Below the pieces are notes generated by a model. That model saw only the letters and a list, made by a program, of their open reading frames with translations. It was not told the DNA's origin and ran no database searches. From assembly GCA_025350445.1 (NCBI GenBank), contig JANXXV010000808.1:1-14435 (forward strand): a stretch of DNA of 14,435 nt. The letters are read 5' to 3'. This document shows, piece after piece, positions 7,506-14,435 of the stretch (the stretch's first letter is position 1; every line of letters starts with the position of its first letter). This DNA comes from Bryobacteraceae bacterium. Its GTDB lineage: Bacteria > Acidobacteriota > Terriglobia > Bryobacterales > Bryobacteraceae. The translations under genes and the position numbers were made by a program.

Positions 7506-7532
7506 AGGTGTAGAATCTCTTAAGATTCACCT
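7506..7532 (+). other. Hairpin in the leader of the SLH gene
   Basis: AGGTG and AATCT pair with AGATT and CACCT around a CTTA loop, leaving a small bulge. It lies about 140 bases before the SLH protein start, in the 218-base space after the chemoreceptor remnant. It has no U run, so it is not a clear terminator. It may be a leader structure or chance; nothing else was recognised in 7455-7660. Confidence 0.25.
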
Positions 7533-7662
7533 GCGACGCTAAAGACAAAGCCCGATTGGGTCGATGCTTACTACTGAAGCGGCTGTGGAGTACCATAAAG
7601 TTTCGACATTTGCGGTGATCGCCGGGGCGAATCCTGCGGCAAAGAGGAATAATGCAACAAAC

Positions 7663-7667
7663 AGGAG
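7663..7667 (+). promoter_or_regulatory. Ribosome binding site deciding the SLH protein start
   Basis: AGGAG is followed by 5 bases and ATG 7673. The upstream ATG 7652 has GAGGA only 3 bases away, which is too close. Starting at 7673 also gives a shorter signal peptide with a normal basic N-region. Confidence 0.65.
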
Positions 7668-7672
7668 ACAAA

Positions 7673-10600
7673 ATGAGATTGACGAACCTGCCTTGCTGGT
7701 CCAGACTTTTCGCGATGGCGGCGCTGATATCTTTAGGAATCGTGACGCATGGCGTGGCAACAGCCCAAAGGCCCTCTATCCAGGTTAGCGGGTCCGGAGC
7801 CGGCCGTTCCCCGGTTTCCACACAACAGGTTGGCGCGCGCATTCCCGCCGTCCAGGCCCCCGGTCAATTCAAAGCGTGGGAAGGGTTTACTACCACCAAC
7901 TACCTGAATACCGAGCAGTATGTCTTCACACCTCCCATAGCGTCCTCCGCGGCAGGTCCCGTCAACATCATCAACATCGTGAATCGCCGGATCTCGATTT
8001 ACGACAACCCGAATGCGATTGTTCCCCTGAGCCCTAGCGGAACCAGAATTCCGCAGGTCCTCAGCCCTACCACGTTTGTGCCCACCAGTGAGGCGTTGCT
8101 TGACGCATGGCTGGGAGAAGCGGTCTTGAATCAGCTCTGTCCCACTGGGCGCGATAGCAATATCAGCTGCCTGGTTGACAACGCGAGCGTCCGTTACGAC
8201 CAGATGCACGGACGCTTCCTGGTCTTGATGACCGTGACGGATACCGGCGTTGAAACGCTCGGAAACATTGTCACCAAGCCCAGAAAGGCCAGTTGGGTGC
8301 TGTTGATTTCGAAATTCAGCCAGTTCTCGGTGCTCGGTACGCCTGGGAGTTCGGATGTGTTTATCACTCCTACGCCGCCCATTGGATCCACCAGCGGCGT
8401 TAACATCGCCAATTGGAGCGTCTACTATGGCAACGCGCTGAACGCTCTTGGCGCCGATGGTTTTGGCAACGTGACCACCACCAACACAACCGCGGGCGGA
8501 CCCGGACCGGGAAACATTAACTCTCTCCCCGGTATCGTTCCAGTGAATACCACGGTTGGGCACGATGCGATTTTTGATTGCCGCGCGGGCAGTACAACGG
8601 CCGCGGTGGGTCCCATTCAGGTGGCGGTAAGCGATCCGCTCCCCACTAAGGTCTGCTACTTCCCAACCAGCGCCCGCCTTGGTATCGACAACGACAACAT
8701 CATCATCACTTCTTCGGTTGTCAATGTGAACTACTTCATTCCGGCCGCGCCAACCCCGGTGCCGATTGCCACTTTTGCCGGCACGCGGGTTCGAGTCATC
8801 AAGAAAGGCGGCGGCGCACCCGGAGTGGCCGGCGGGCTCTACCAGGAATCGCTGGTGGGCACGGGAATGGTTCCGGCGAATCAGTTTGCCGCGACGCCGG
8901 CCTTGAAAGTGGTGGGCGACTATTATGATCTGTTCGCCAGCCCGACCCTCGATAACCTGCCTTACACCATATTTGCCGGCACGGTGGCATTTTCCCCATA
9001 CACACTAGCGCCCATCGTGACGCCTTTGAACCCCGGTCAGGCTCCTTTCTGCGAACCGGCCCGTGTGCGCGGCCGCGCCTCCGCCAGCTACACTAATTCC
9101 CTCGTTCCAGCCGGTCATTCCTCGCAGTCTTACGTGGAGTGCGTGGTCTCTACGCAGAATCCAGCCGGCACGGGCAATCCCGACATACCGCAGAACATCG
9201 TTTATGTCCAACCAATCGTCTACACTCCGATAAATCCCATCAATCTCCCGGCAAACACGAACGGAACCATTCCGTTCTGGGTGTCGCTGGTAGGTAACGG
9301 AACCACCGGCGCAGCCGGAATGCAGACGGCCTTTGTCGAGCCATTCGTCAATCCAAGCGTCGTTCCGCAGGGCAACTATCTTGGAACTGTGGGCGGACCC
9401 AGCGGCGCCGCTCCGCGTTTCAACGTCGGTGACGATCGCGTCCACGAACTCGTATTCCGCGAAGGTCACCTTTATAATGCGCGTGTGGCTGGCCTGGTGA
9501 CCACCGCCATCGTTACCCCGATGACCGGAAATCTTTTAGGGGAGGCAGTGGACAGCGGCGGAAGCGACAACGGCGGAGTGCAGCAATTCGGTCCCGCGTC
9601 TGATACCTTCCAGGTGAACGGGAATCCTCTCGGCACGACCGTCTTCTACGACGTGATCCAGAAACTGACGGCCGGCCCGGCCGGGGCTATCGTCAATCCG
9701 GTGCTGCTCTCCAAGTGGACCAACACCAACGCCTACGCTCCTATGTATGACGTACCCTCGAACGTCGCCACCCAGGGACAGACTTCCCCCATCAACGTAT
9801 TCCCCTGGCTTGAGAAGCTGTTCGTGGCAACCACCTATCCGCAGCTTACCGCCTCGGACCCGCGTGCAAATACGGGTACCCAGGGCTTCATCGCCGGGAA
9901 CAACATCAGTACCTGCGTAGCCAGTAACGTGACTCCAAATATCATTGGCGGTATATCCACGTCCACTCTTGGCTTCCCCGGTCTCTACGACATGCGCTGC
10001 GGAAATGATGTTTTCGACAATCGCCAGAACTTCCGCGATCCTATTACCGGTCAGTTGGTGATCAACATTCCGAACAATCCGCTGCTGCTCCCCATCACGC
10101 CGGGCATTCGCGGAGGCGCCAGTACCGATCCAAACAACGGTAGCCTCTGGAACTTCGGTCTCTACGCAACCCACCGCTTCGGCGGCGTCGGCAACGGGGG
10201 CCAGCTTGGGTCCTACATCGCCAACTATGACCTGAGTTTCCCCACCAGTGATCCTTACGGTAACAACACCACCCTTTTCGCCGATTGTAATTCGCTGGCC
10301 ACCTGTCCCTTCTTCGTACAGGTACAGACGGCGTCCCAACTAGGTCTGGTAACAGCCAAGGCCGACGGCACGGTTGGGCTAAACGATCAGGTTACCCGCA
10401 GGGAAATGGCGAAACTCGTCATTCTTTCCATGATGGATGAACTGGCGATTACCGACTACTTGAACGCCACCGGAGGGTGCACCACCAGCTTTGCCGACGT
10501 CGCTGCCGGTTGCGCGGGCGGTCAGCCGGTACCCGCGGTTACCAATACATCGGGCGCGGCCAGCGGATGGAGGTACATCGAAACCTTGCGCCGCAGGAAA

Positions 10601-10984
10601 ATCACCACTGGTTGTCTGGTCAACGATGCTATCGCCAATTTCTGCCCCGATTCCTTCCTTACCAGAGGGCAGATGGCAGTATTTATAATCCGCGCCAAGC
10701 TAAGTAACGTTTATCCTTCGGTGATTTCCGGCTGCCCCGGCATCAATGGCCCGGCCTGTCCGGGAATCGTCGCCGGAGATGGTTTCGGTGTCACTGTCGG
10801 AACAACCCCGTACTTTACCGATGTCCCGGCCAGCAATCCGTTCTTCCTCTACATCCAGAAGATGTACGAATTGCGCATCAGCAACGGAACCGCTCCTGTT
10901 CCGTCGGTGCCGCTCTACAACGATCAGCAGACCCTGCCGCGAGGCCAACTGCTAACCTTTATCGTCCGGGCGTTCTTCTTCTAA
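7673..10984 (+). CDS. Large secreted surface protein with C-terminal SLH domains
   Basis: A 1103-residue protein; ATG 7652 would add seven residues. It starts with a signal peptide (basic MRLTNLPCWSR, hydrophobic core, probable cleavage after GVATA). The body to about residue 875 is rich in Asn, Thr, Gly and Pro, predicted mostly beta. It contains an acidobacterial block VRYDQMHGRFLVLMTVTDT (about residues 174-192), reminiscent of surface or propeller-like repeats, but no catalytic motif. The last 220 residues hold three SLH-like segments: about 880-925 (LGLVTAKADG, TRREMAKLV), 940-1012 (FADV, ITTGC, TRGQMAVFIIRA) and 1046-1103 (YFTDV, ISNG, PRGQLLTFIVRAFFF). SLH domains anchor proteins to the cell wall or envelope polymer. 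The C-terminal Phe run could alternatively be an outer-membrane assembly signal. The gene stands alone and ends 30 bases before a strong terminator. Confidence 0.88.
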   Translation: MRLTNLPCWSRLFAMAALISLGIVTHGVATAQRPSIQVSGSGAGRSPVSTQQVGARIPAVQAPGQFKAWEGFTTTNYLNTEQYVFTPPIASSAAGPVNIINIVNRRISIYDNPNAIVPLSPSGTRIPQVLSPTTFVPTSEALLDAWLGEAVLNQLCPTGRDSNISCLVDNASVRYDQMHGRFLVLMTVTDTGVETLGNIVTKPRKASWVLLISKFSQFSVLGTPGSSDVFITPTPPIGSTSGVNIANWSVYYGNALNALGADGFGNVTTTNTTAGGPGPGNINSLPGIVPVNTTVGHDAIFDCRAGSTTAAVGPIQVAVSDPLPTKVCYFPTSARLGIDNDNIIITSSVVNVNYFIPAAPTPVPIATFAGTRVRVIKKGGGAPGVAGGLYQESLVGTGMVPANQFAATPALKVVGDYYDLFASPTLDNLPYTIFAGTVAFSPYTLAPIVTPLNPGQAPFCEPARVRGRASASYTNSLVPAGHSSQSYVECVVSTQNPAGTGNPDIPQNIVYVQPIVYTPINPINLPANTNGTIPFWVSLVGNGTTGAAGMQTAFVEPFVNPSVVPQGNYLGTVGGPSGAAPRFNVGDDRVHELVFREGHLYNARVAGLVTTAIVTPMTGNLLGEAVDSGGSDNGGVQQFGPASDTFQVNGNPLGTTVFYDVIQKLTAGPAGAIVNPVLLSKWTNTNAYAPMYDVPSNVATQGQTSPINVFPWLEKLFVATTYPQLTASDPRANTGTQGFIAGNNISTCVASNVTPNIIGGISTSTLGFPGLYDMRCGNDVFDNRQNFRDPITGQLVINIPNNPLLLPITPGIRGGASTDPNNGSLWNFGLYATHRFGGVGNGGQLGSYIANYDLSFPTSDPYGNNTTLFADCNSLATCPFFVQVQTASQLGLVTAKADGTVGLNDQVTRREMAKLVILSMMDELAITDYLNATGGCTTSFADVAAGCAGGQPVPAVTNTSGAASGWRYIETLRRRKITTGCLVNDAIANFCPDSFLTRGQMAVFIIRAKLSNVYPSVISGCPGINGPACPGIVAGDGFGVTVGTTPYFTDVPASNPFFLYIQKMYELRISNGTAPVPSVPLYNDQQTLPRGQLLTFIVRAFFF

Positions 10985-11013
10985 TTCTCCGCCCGGCGAA
11001 TCCTGCTTGACTA

Positions 11014-11048
11014 AAAGAGCCCCCGGGAACGGGGGCTCTTTCCTTTTT
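11014..11048 (+). terminator. Intrinsic terminator of the SLH gene
   Basis: A 12-base perfect stem (AAAGAGCCCCCG with CGGGGGCTCTTT, 11014-11025 and 11030-11041) closes a GGAA loop, which fits the GNRA tetraloop pattern, and is followed by CCTTTTT. It lies 30 bases after the SLH stop and before hpnH. The A-rich left foot may let it work weakly on the other strand too. Confidence 0.93.
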
Positions 11049-11089
11049 GCGCATCTGTCCGGATCAATGGGACAATAAAGGTTCGTAGC

Positions 11090-11094
11090 GGAGG
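11090..11094 (+). promoter_or_regulatory. Ribosome binding site deciding the hpnH start
   Basis: GGAGG is followed by 8 bases and ATG 11103. A GTG at 11094 would overlap this site, so it is not the start. A weak promoter candidate, TTGCGC (11047-11052) and GACAAT (11071-11076) with 18-base spacing, lies upstream. Confidence 0.75.
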
Positions 11095-11102
11095 TGTTCC
11101 GG

Positions 11103-12179
11103 ATGGGTGTACCTGTCTCACAGATGTGGACAGTAGCGACGTACGTGCTGAAGCAGAAGCTCGCGGGGCGCCGCCAATACCCCTTGGTGCTCATGCTCGA
11201 GCCGCTCTTCCGCTGCAATCTCGCGTGCGCTGGTTGCGGCAAGATCCAATACCCGGCCCACATTCTAAAGAAGAACCTCTCCCCGGAACAGTGCTTTCAG
11301 GCCGTAGACGAATGCGGCGCGCCCATGGTCTCCATCCCCGGCGGAGAGCCCCTGATGCATCCGCAAATCAAGGAAATCGTCGAAGGACTCGTCGCACGTA
11401 AAAAGTATATCTATCTTTGCACCAACGCGCTGCTGCTCAAAGAAAAAATCGGCCTGTTCCAGCCCAGCAAATATCTCACTTTCTCCGTCCACATGGACGG
11501 CCGGAAAGAGCATCACGACCTTTCCGTCTGCAAGGAAGGGGGTTACGAAATAGCGGTAGAGGGAATCCAGGAAGCCACGTTTTTCGATGGTGCCGACCCC
11601 CAGAGCCTCCGCGATTTCTTCGACGACATGATGCACCTCGGCGTCGAAGGCATGATGCTCTCTCCCGGCTATTCCTACGACAAGGCGCCAGACCAGCAGC
11701 ACTTCATGGGACGCGCCCGCACCCGCCGCCTCTTCCATGCCGCTCTCTCAAACCGCAAACCGGAGTGGAAATTCAATCTCTCTCCTCTCTTTCTGGAATT
11801 CCTGATGGGCAAGCGCACCTTCACCTGCACCCCGTGGGGCATGCCGACCTACAACCTCTTCGGTTGGCAAAAACCCTGTTACCTACTGCAGGACGGCTAC
11901 GCCGAAACTTTTGCCGAATTGATGGCCGGCACCGATTGGGACCGCTACGGCACCGAATCGGGCAACCCGAAGTGCGCCAATTGCATGGTGCATAGCGGCT
12001 ACGAGGCCTCAGCCGTGCACGCGACGTTTAATTCCCTAAGCGGCTTTCTGGCGACGGTGCGCGGGACGCTATTTTCGAAATACCCCAGCGCCGAAGCACA
12101 GGCTGCGCTAAGCCAGCCGGTGAAGCCCGTGCACCCGGCCGGGCTGGTCCAATTAAGCGCTAACAATCCACAGCCGTGA
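11103..12179 (+). CDS. hpnH: Adenosylhopane synthase HpnH-like radical SAM protein (internal deletion)
   Basis: A 358-residue protein matching HpnH from its first residues (MGVPVSQMWTVATYVLKQKL). HpnH adds the 5'-deoxyadenosyl radical to hopene (diploptene) to give adenosylhopane, the first step to extended hopanoids. The 4Fe-4S cysteines are C38, C42 and C45 in RCNLACAGC. PGGEP is at 79-83, the YLCTNALLL strand at 104-112, SVHMDG at 128-133, SPGYSYDKAPDQ at 187-198 and a C-terminal CANCMVHSGY at 291-300. One clear oddity: after IQEA (155-158) the sequence goes directly to TFFDGADP, where the family has about 14 more residues ending in a TTNTT-type strand. The frame is kept, but a barrel strand appears lost, so activity is doubtful. 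The stop overlaps the next gene's start by GTGA. Confidence 0.9.
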   Translation: MGVPVSQMWTVATYVLKQKLAGRRQYPLVLMLEPLFRCNLACAGCGKIQYPAHILKKNLSPEQCFQAVDECGAPMVSIPGGEPLMHPQIKEIVEGLVARKKYIYLCTNALLLKEKIGLFQPSKYLTFSVHMDGRKEHHDLSVCKEGGYEIAVEGIQEATFFDGADPQSLRDFFDDMMHLGVEGMMLSPGYSYDKAPDQQHFMGRARTRRLFHAALSNRKPEWKFNLSPLFLEFLMGKRTFTCTPWGMPTYNLFGWQKPCYLLQDGYAETFAELMAGTDWDRYGTESGNPKCANCMVHSGYEASAVHATFNSLSGFLATVRGTLFSKYPSAEAQAALSQPVKPVHPAGLVQLSANNPQP

Positions 12180-12583
12180 CCCCCATCAATCCCGACGAAG
12201 CCGAAATAGCTGAAGGCGCGGTCCGCGAAAATCTGCAAGGCCTGGTCTGGCATTCCGCTACAGACGAAGAACTCCGCACCGGCCTCGAAAAGGCATTCGA
12301 TTACCGCGGCGATGTCACCATCTCCCTCAAAGACGGGTCGTGCATTGAAGGATATATCTTCGATCGCCAAACCGGCGCAACTCTATCCGATTCCCGAGTC
12401 CGCTTGTTCCCCAAAGACCAGGACCGGAAGATCGCCATCTCCTACGCCGATATAGCCGGCCTCACCTTCAGCGGACGCGATACCGCAGCCGGCAAAAGCT
12501 GGGAAGCCTGGGTCAAGAAATACTGGGAAAAGAAAGCCGCCGGCGAAAAACAAATCGAGTTGAAGCCCGAAGCACTGGATTAA
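12176..12583 (+). CDS. Small Sm/SH3-like protein coupled to hpnH, function unknown
   Basis: A 135-residue acidic soluble protein without signal or membrane segment. The start is GTG 12176, overlapping the hpnH stop (GTGA), so translation is coupled. Residues 1-40 look helical. Residues 44-100 read as a small beta barrel: GDVTISLKDGSCIEGYIFDR (44-63), then VRLFPKD (74-80) and KIAISYADIAGLTFSG (84-99), an arrangement typical of Sm-like or SH3-like folds in which an operator-like small domain binds RNA, peptide or lipid head groups. The tail DTAAGKSWEAWVKKYWEKK (101-119) is a basic, Trp-rich helix that could touch membrane or partner. I recall a similar gene beside hpnH in other Acidobacteriota but cannot verify it. 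A role with HpnH is inferred from context only. Confidence 0.75.
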   Translation: MTPINPDEAEIAEGAVRENLQGLVWHSATDEELRTGLEKAFDYRGDVTISLKDGSCIEGYIFDRQTGATLSDSRVRLFPKDQDRKIAISYADIAGLTFSGRDTAAGKSWEAWVKKYWEKKAAGEKQIELKPEALD

Positions 12584-12603
12584 CCTCAACTGCCGCCAGG
12601 ACG

Positions 12604-12641
12604 GCGGGCGCGCTCGCCCGCGCGGAGGCCCCTGCCTCCGC
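12604..12641. repeat. Two abutting GC-rich hairpins
   Basis: GCGGGCG-CGCT-CGCCCGC (7-base stem, 12604-12621) is followed with no gap by GCGGAGGC-CCCT-GCCTCCGC (8-base stem, 12622-12641). The pair is flanked by CTGCCGCC copies at 12590-12597 and 12641-12648. It sits 20 bases after the last gene of the hpnH pair and in front of the convergent hydrolase tail. There is no U run, so it may be a REP-like intergenic repeat or a transcript-end stabiliser. The remaining 12642-12760 shows nothing recognisable. Confidence 0.6.
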
Positions 12642-12760
12642 TGCCGCCCAAGTCTCCACTCTTCACCGTATTTCCAATCGAAATCCATCGCCGGCAAACG
12701 CATCAAACGGTCGAAGGCCCTTGCCCGGCGTCTTGTCACGATGACCGATCCCGCCCCGCA

Positions 12761-12875
12761 CTACCGTAACAACCGCATCCGCATGTTCGAAGTAACAAAA
12801 TCAGCAGCGTCGGCCTGAACAAAATGCCCGGCCTTCGGCACCGTCATAAGCGTCAAGTCTCTCTCCAAATACTCC
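12761..12875 (-). pseudogene. Displaced C-terminal part of the epoxide-hydrolase-like gene
   Basis: This stretch reads [20 protein letters not shown], then [17 protein letters not shown], in another frame than the hydrolase body. It is the normal C-terminus of that enzyme family and carries the catalytic His (codon 12824-12826) in KAGHF. Adding one G in the TGGAG at about 12873-12877 joins it to the body at LNNTW and gives a 296-residue protein, the usual length. It has no start of its own. Confidence 0.8.
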
Positions 12876-13650
12876 AGGTATTGTTCAACGCCGGAGCCAA
12901 TAACGCCGTATCCTTCAGCCCATGAAGCACCAAAACCGGGCACTGCACTTTCTTGACCGGTGAAGCGTCCTCAACATAAGGCTCCCGAGGGTAATTCGCT
13001 TTGTAGTAGTTCAACATCGCCTTGATGTCAGACCGCCCGAAGGCCTCCAAATACTTCGGCCGCGCCTCCGCATCCTTGACCCGCCCGGCAAGCGCTTCCG
13101 CGGACAAAGCTTTCTCAGCCCCCTCGGTCTGGAACCGCCGTGCATAAGCACTGTTCTTCCGTTGCTCCGGATTGTGCGCCAGTTCCCGGCCCAGCGCCCG
13201 CGGGTGCGGCAGATTCAGAATGATTAGCCGCTCCACAAATTGCGGAGCGTTCATCGCCAGAGTCCAAGCCACGGCGCCACCCCAATCGTGCCCCACAATG
13301 ACGGCTTTCTCTTTCCCCAGGTGCCTGATCACCGCGATCACATCACCAACCAGCAACTGCATTTCATAATTCGAAACACCTTCCGGCTTGTCGCTCAAAT
13401 TGTATCCGCGCTGGTCAATGGCCACCACCTGAAACTTATCTTCCAGCCCCTCCATCTGTCGCCGCCATGTGTACCAGTAGTCCGGAAAACCGTGGATCAT
13501 CACAATCAACGGACCGGATCCCACCGAAGCATAATGAATCTGCACGCCGCCCGAGTCGGCATACCCATGCTTCACGCGCGATTCCAGATCAGCCGCATCA
13601 GCGTTGCACGCCGAAAGAAAGCTCAGCAACAACAGGAAAAAGGTCTTCAT
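12853..13650 (-). CDS. Epoxide hydrolase/dehalogenase-like alpha/beta hydrolase, lipoprotein, frameshifted
   Basis: A 265-residue frame. [15 protein letters not shown] carries a lipobox (LSAC, Cys15), so the product should be an exported lipoprotein. The hydrolase part shows HGFPDYW (53-59, oxyanion region), [10 protein letters not shown] (80-89), nucleophile Asp122 in [15 protein letters not shown] (146-150) and the acid Asp247 in HGLKD. An Asp nucleophile in GHDWGG points to epoxide hydrolases or haloalkane dehalogenases rather than esterases; the paired Tyr215-Tyr216 suits an epoxide hydrolase lid. After NNTW the frame breaks, adds SIWRET and stops, losing the catalytic His, so this form should be inactive. 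The start has GGAGG 10 bases upstream. Its ATG overlaps the stop of the preceding minus-strand gene (ATGA). Confidence 0.85.
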   Translation of the reverse strand: MKTFFLLLLSFLSACNADAADLESRVKHGYADSGGVQIHYASVGSGPLIVMIHGFPDYWYTWRRQMEGLEDKFQVVAIDQRGYNLSDKPEGVSNYEMQLLVGDVIAVIRHLGKEKAVIVGHDWGGAVAWTLAMNAPQFVERLIILNLPHPRALGRELAHNPEQRKNSAYARRFQTEGAEKALSAEALAGRVKDAEARPKYLEAFGRSDIKAMLNYYKANYPREPYVEDASPVKKVQCPVLVLHGLKDTALLAPALNNTWSIWRET

Positions 13651-14288
13651 TTTACAAGTGCCTCCGTCCGCGCCGCGAGCCGCCCGTCCTCATGGCAGGT
13701 CTGGCAAGTCAATGAGCTGCGCCCTACAGATTCCGGCCGCGCCTTCCAAGCCCTTGCACGAGACCCATACGGAGTCCCCGGCATTAACACCATAATCTGT
13801 TCCAGATACCGTGAACTTTCCTCCGCGCGGCCAGTGCGTTGCGCGCTCTGCGCAAGGCCCGAGAGCAATTCGCCTTTGATATGGAGCGGCAGTTTGTCCA
13901 CCATGCTACCTTGCGCCTTCCACATCGCGTTGTAGGAATCGTAAGCGGTCGAATACGATGCGCCCCGATACCGTTCCGGTAGCCGGTCGCCCAACAAAAT
14001 CAACGATGCCCCAGTGACCGCCGCAACTCCAAGATCCTCCAGGTCCGCGGCGCGCCTTGCTTCCGAAAACAGCTCCAACGCCCGCTTGTATTGAAGCTCG
14101 AACTCGTCGTCACGCTTTGCCTCGAAGGCAACCACCGACCGGTAGAGCGCGATCCCGCCCTGCCAGGCAAGAAGCGGCGCCATGGCTTTCGGCCTCTCGG
14201 TCAACAGCAGATCCACATTCTTCTCCCCGCGTGCCGGCCGGTCCGGATCGTTGGTCAGGATGCCCGCGAAAATATCCTCGCGCACCAA
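13647..14288 (-). CDS. Helical-repeat (TPR-like) protein with a C-terminal CxxCH motif, probably 5'-truncated
   Basis: A 213-residue frame from TTG 14288, or from the adjacent GTG 14285. It is mostly helical with pairs such as [17 protein letters not shown] (39-55) and [21 protein letters not shown] (138-158), which look like TPR-type repeats. A CQTCH at 195-199 fits covalent heme c attachment. Heme c is attached in the periplasm, yet no signal peptide is present: a TAG (14298-14300) closes the frame just upstream, and the first codons ([11 protein letters not shown]) look like the middle of a longer protein. The original 5' end has therefore probably been lost or lies in altered sequence. 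The family is not identified. The stop overlaps the hydrolase start by ATGA, so the two form a minus-strand operon. Confidence 0.65.
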   Translation of the reverse strand: MVREDIFAGILTNDPDRPARGEKNVDLLLTERPKAMAPLLAWQGGIALYRSVVAFEAKRDDEFELQYKRALELFSEARRAADLEDLGVAAVTGASLILLGDRLPERYRGASYSTAYDSYNAMWKAQGSMVDKLPLHIKGELLSGLAQSAQRTGRAEESSRYLEQIMVLMPGTPYGSRARAWKARPESVGRSSLTCQTCHEDGRLAARTEALVK

Positions 14289-14358
14289 GGTGTGAACCTA
14301 AAAACGGCAGTTGACTGGCGGCAATTCGGTCAACGTCTTGCGTATCAAGCCGATGCGA

Positions 14359-14406
14359 GAAAAGCAGTTGTCACCAGATTGGTGAGGTGCGGAGCAGTTG
14401 CTTTTC
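14359..14406. repeat. Nested inverted repeat at the window edge
   Basis: GAAAAGCA (14359-14366) and TGCTTTTC (14399-14406) form an outer inverted repeat, with TCACCA-GAT-TGGTGA (14371-14385) inside it. AGCAGTTG is also repeated directly at 14363-14370 and 14393-14400. The region 14289-14435 has no gene and ends in a very GC-rich run. It may be an intergenic repeat element or the edge of an insertion. Confidence 0.5.
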
Positions 14407-14435
14407 GTTACCGCTCGCTGACGCGCGCGGCTCGG

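Noticed and set aside
7500..7651. Possible c-di-GMP (GEMM-I) riboswitch before the SLH gene, suggested by ACGCTAAAG and CAAAGCCC
   Set aside because: The order and spacing of conserved blocks and the paired stems do not fit the class; only short words match. A covariance-model search would settle it.
7733..8563. Long minus-strand open frame opposite the SLH gene
   Set aside because: It has low-complexity Gly/Arg/Val composition typical of an antisense shadow, no ribosome site and no recognisable domain.
9536..10339. Minus-strand 267-codon open frame within the SLH gene
   Set aside because: Composition is that of an antisense frame; the opposite strand is well supported.
12660..12830. Plus-strand open frame including [20 protein letters not shown] between the hpnH pair and the hydrolase
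   Set aside because: It resembles no family I know, lacks a start and runs into the well-supported hydrolase tail on the other strand.

Overview
The window looks like a GC-rich (roughly 58-60%) soil bacterium of the Acidobacteriota, most likely the Bryobacterales/Solibacter group. The grounds are the gene families I recognise: an HpnH hopanoid enzyme, a large SLH-domain surface protein, an exported DinB protein, a Tll0287-type (heme-domain) chemoreceptor and a CitE-like DUF6986 lyase. This is an inference from family resemblance. No rRNA, tRNA, CRISPR array, transposase or phage gene was seen.

Layout. (1) Positions 1-3448, plus strand: the end of a rhodanese-domain protein, a Gfo/Idh/MocA oxidoreductase, a CitE/HpcH-like lyase and a class I/II aminotransferase. 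They abut or overlap (tagATG, an 8-base gap, ATGA), so this is probably one metabolic operon. (2) 3445-4791, minus: an EAL-HDOD signalling protein, convergent with the aminotransferase and sharing its stop through a CTAG. (3) 4964-6138: a HAD phosphatase (plus) and an exported DinB-fold protein (minus) whose 3' ends overlap by 52 bases. (4) 6366-7454, plus: a decayed methyl-accepting chemotaxis protein. (5) 7673-10984, plus: an SLH surface protein of about 1100 residues, followed by a very strong intrinsic terminator. (6) 11103-12583, plus: hpnH translationally coupled to a small Sm/SH3-like protein. (7) 12761-14288, minus: a repeat-type protein with a CxxCH motif coupled to an epoxide-hydrolase-like lipoprotein that carries a frameshift. 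The right edge (14289-14435) is non-coding and rich in inverted repeats.

No complete novel defence or mobile system is visible. The most striking property is the number of damaged or altered genes in 14 kb: a rhodanese without its catalytic Cys, an aminotransferase and an HpnH that each appear to lack about 12-15 residues in frame, a chemoreceptor with an internal stop, a lost heme Cys and a missing signalling tip, an alpha/beta hydrolase split by a one-base frameshift before its catalytic His, and a CxxCH protein without an export signal. This could be real local decay or partly sequencing/assembly error, and the two can be separated by reads. The best leads for new biology are the rhodanese/Gfo-Idh/CitE-like/aminotransferase operon and the small protein coupled to hpnH.
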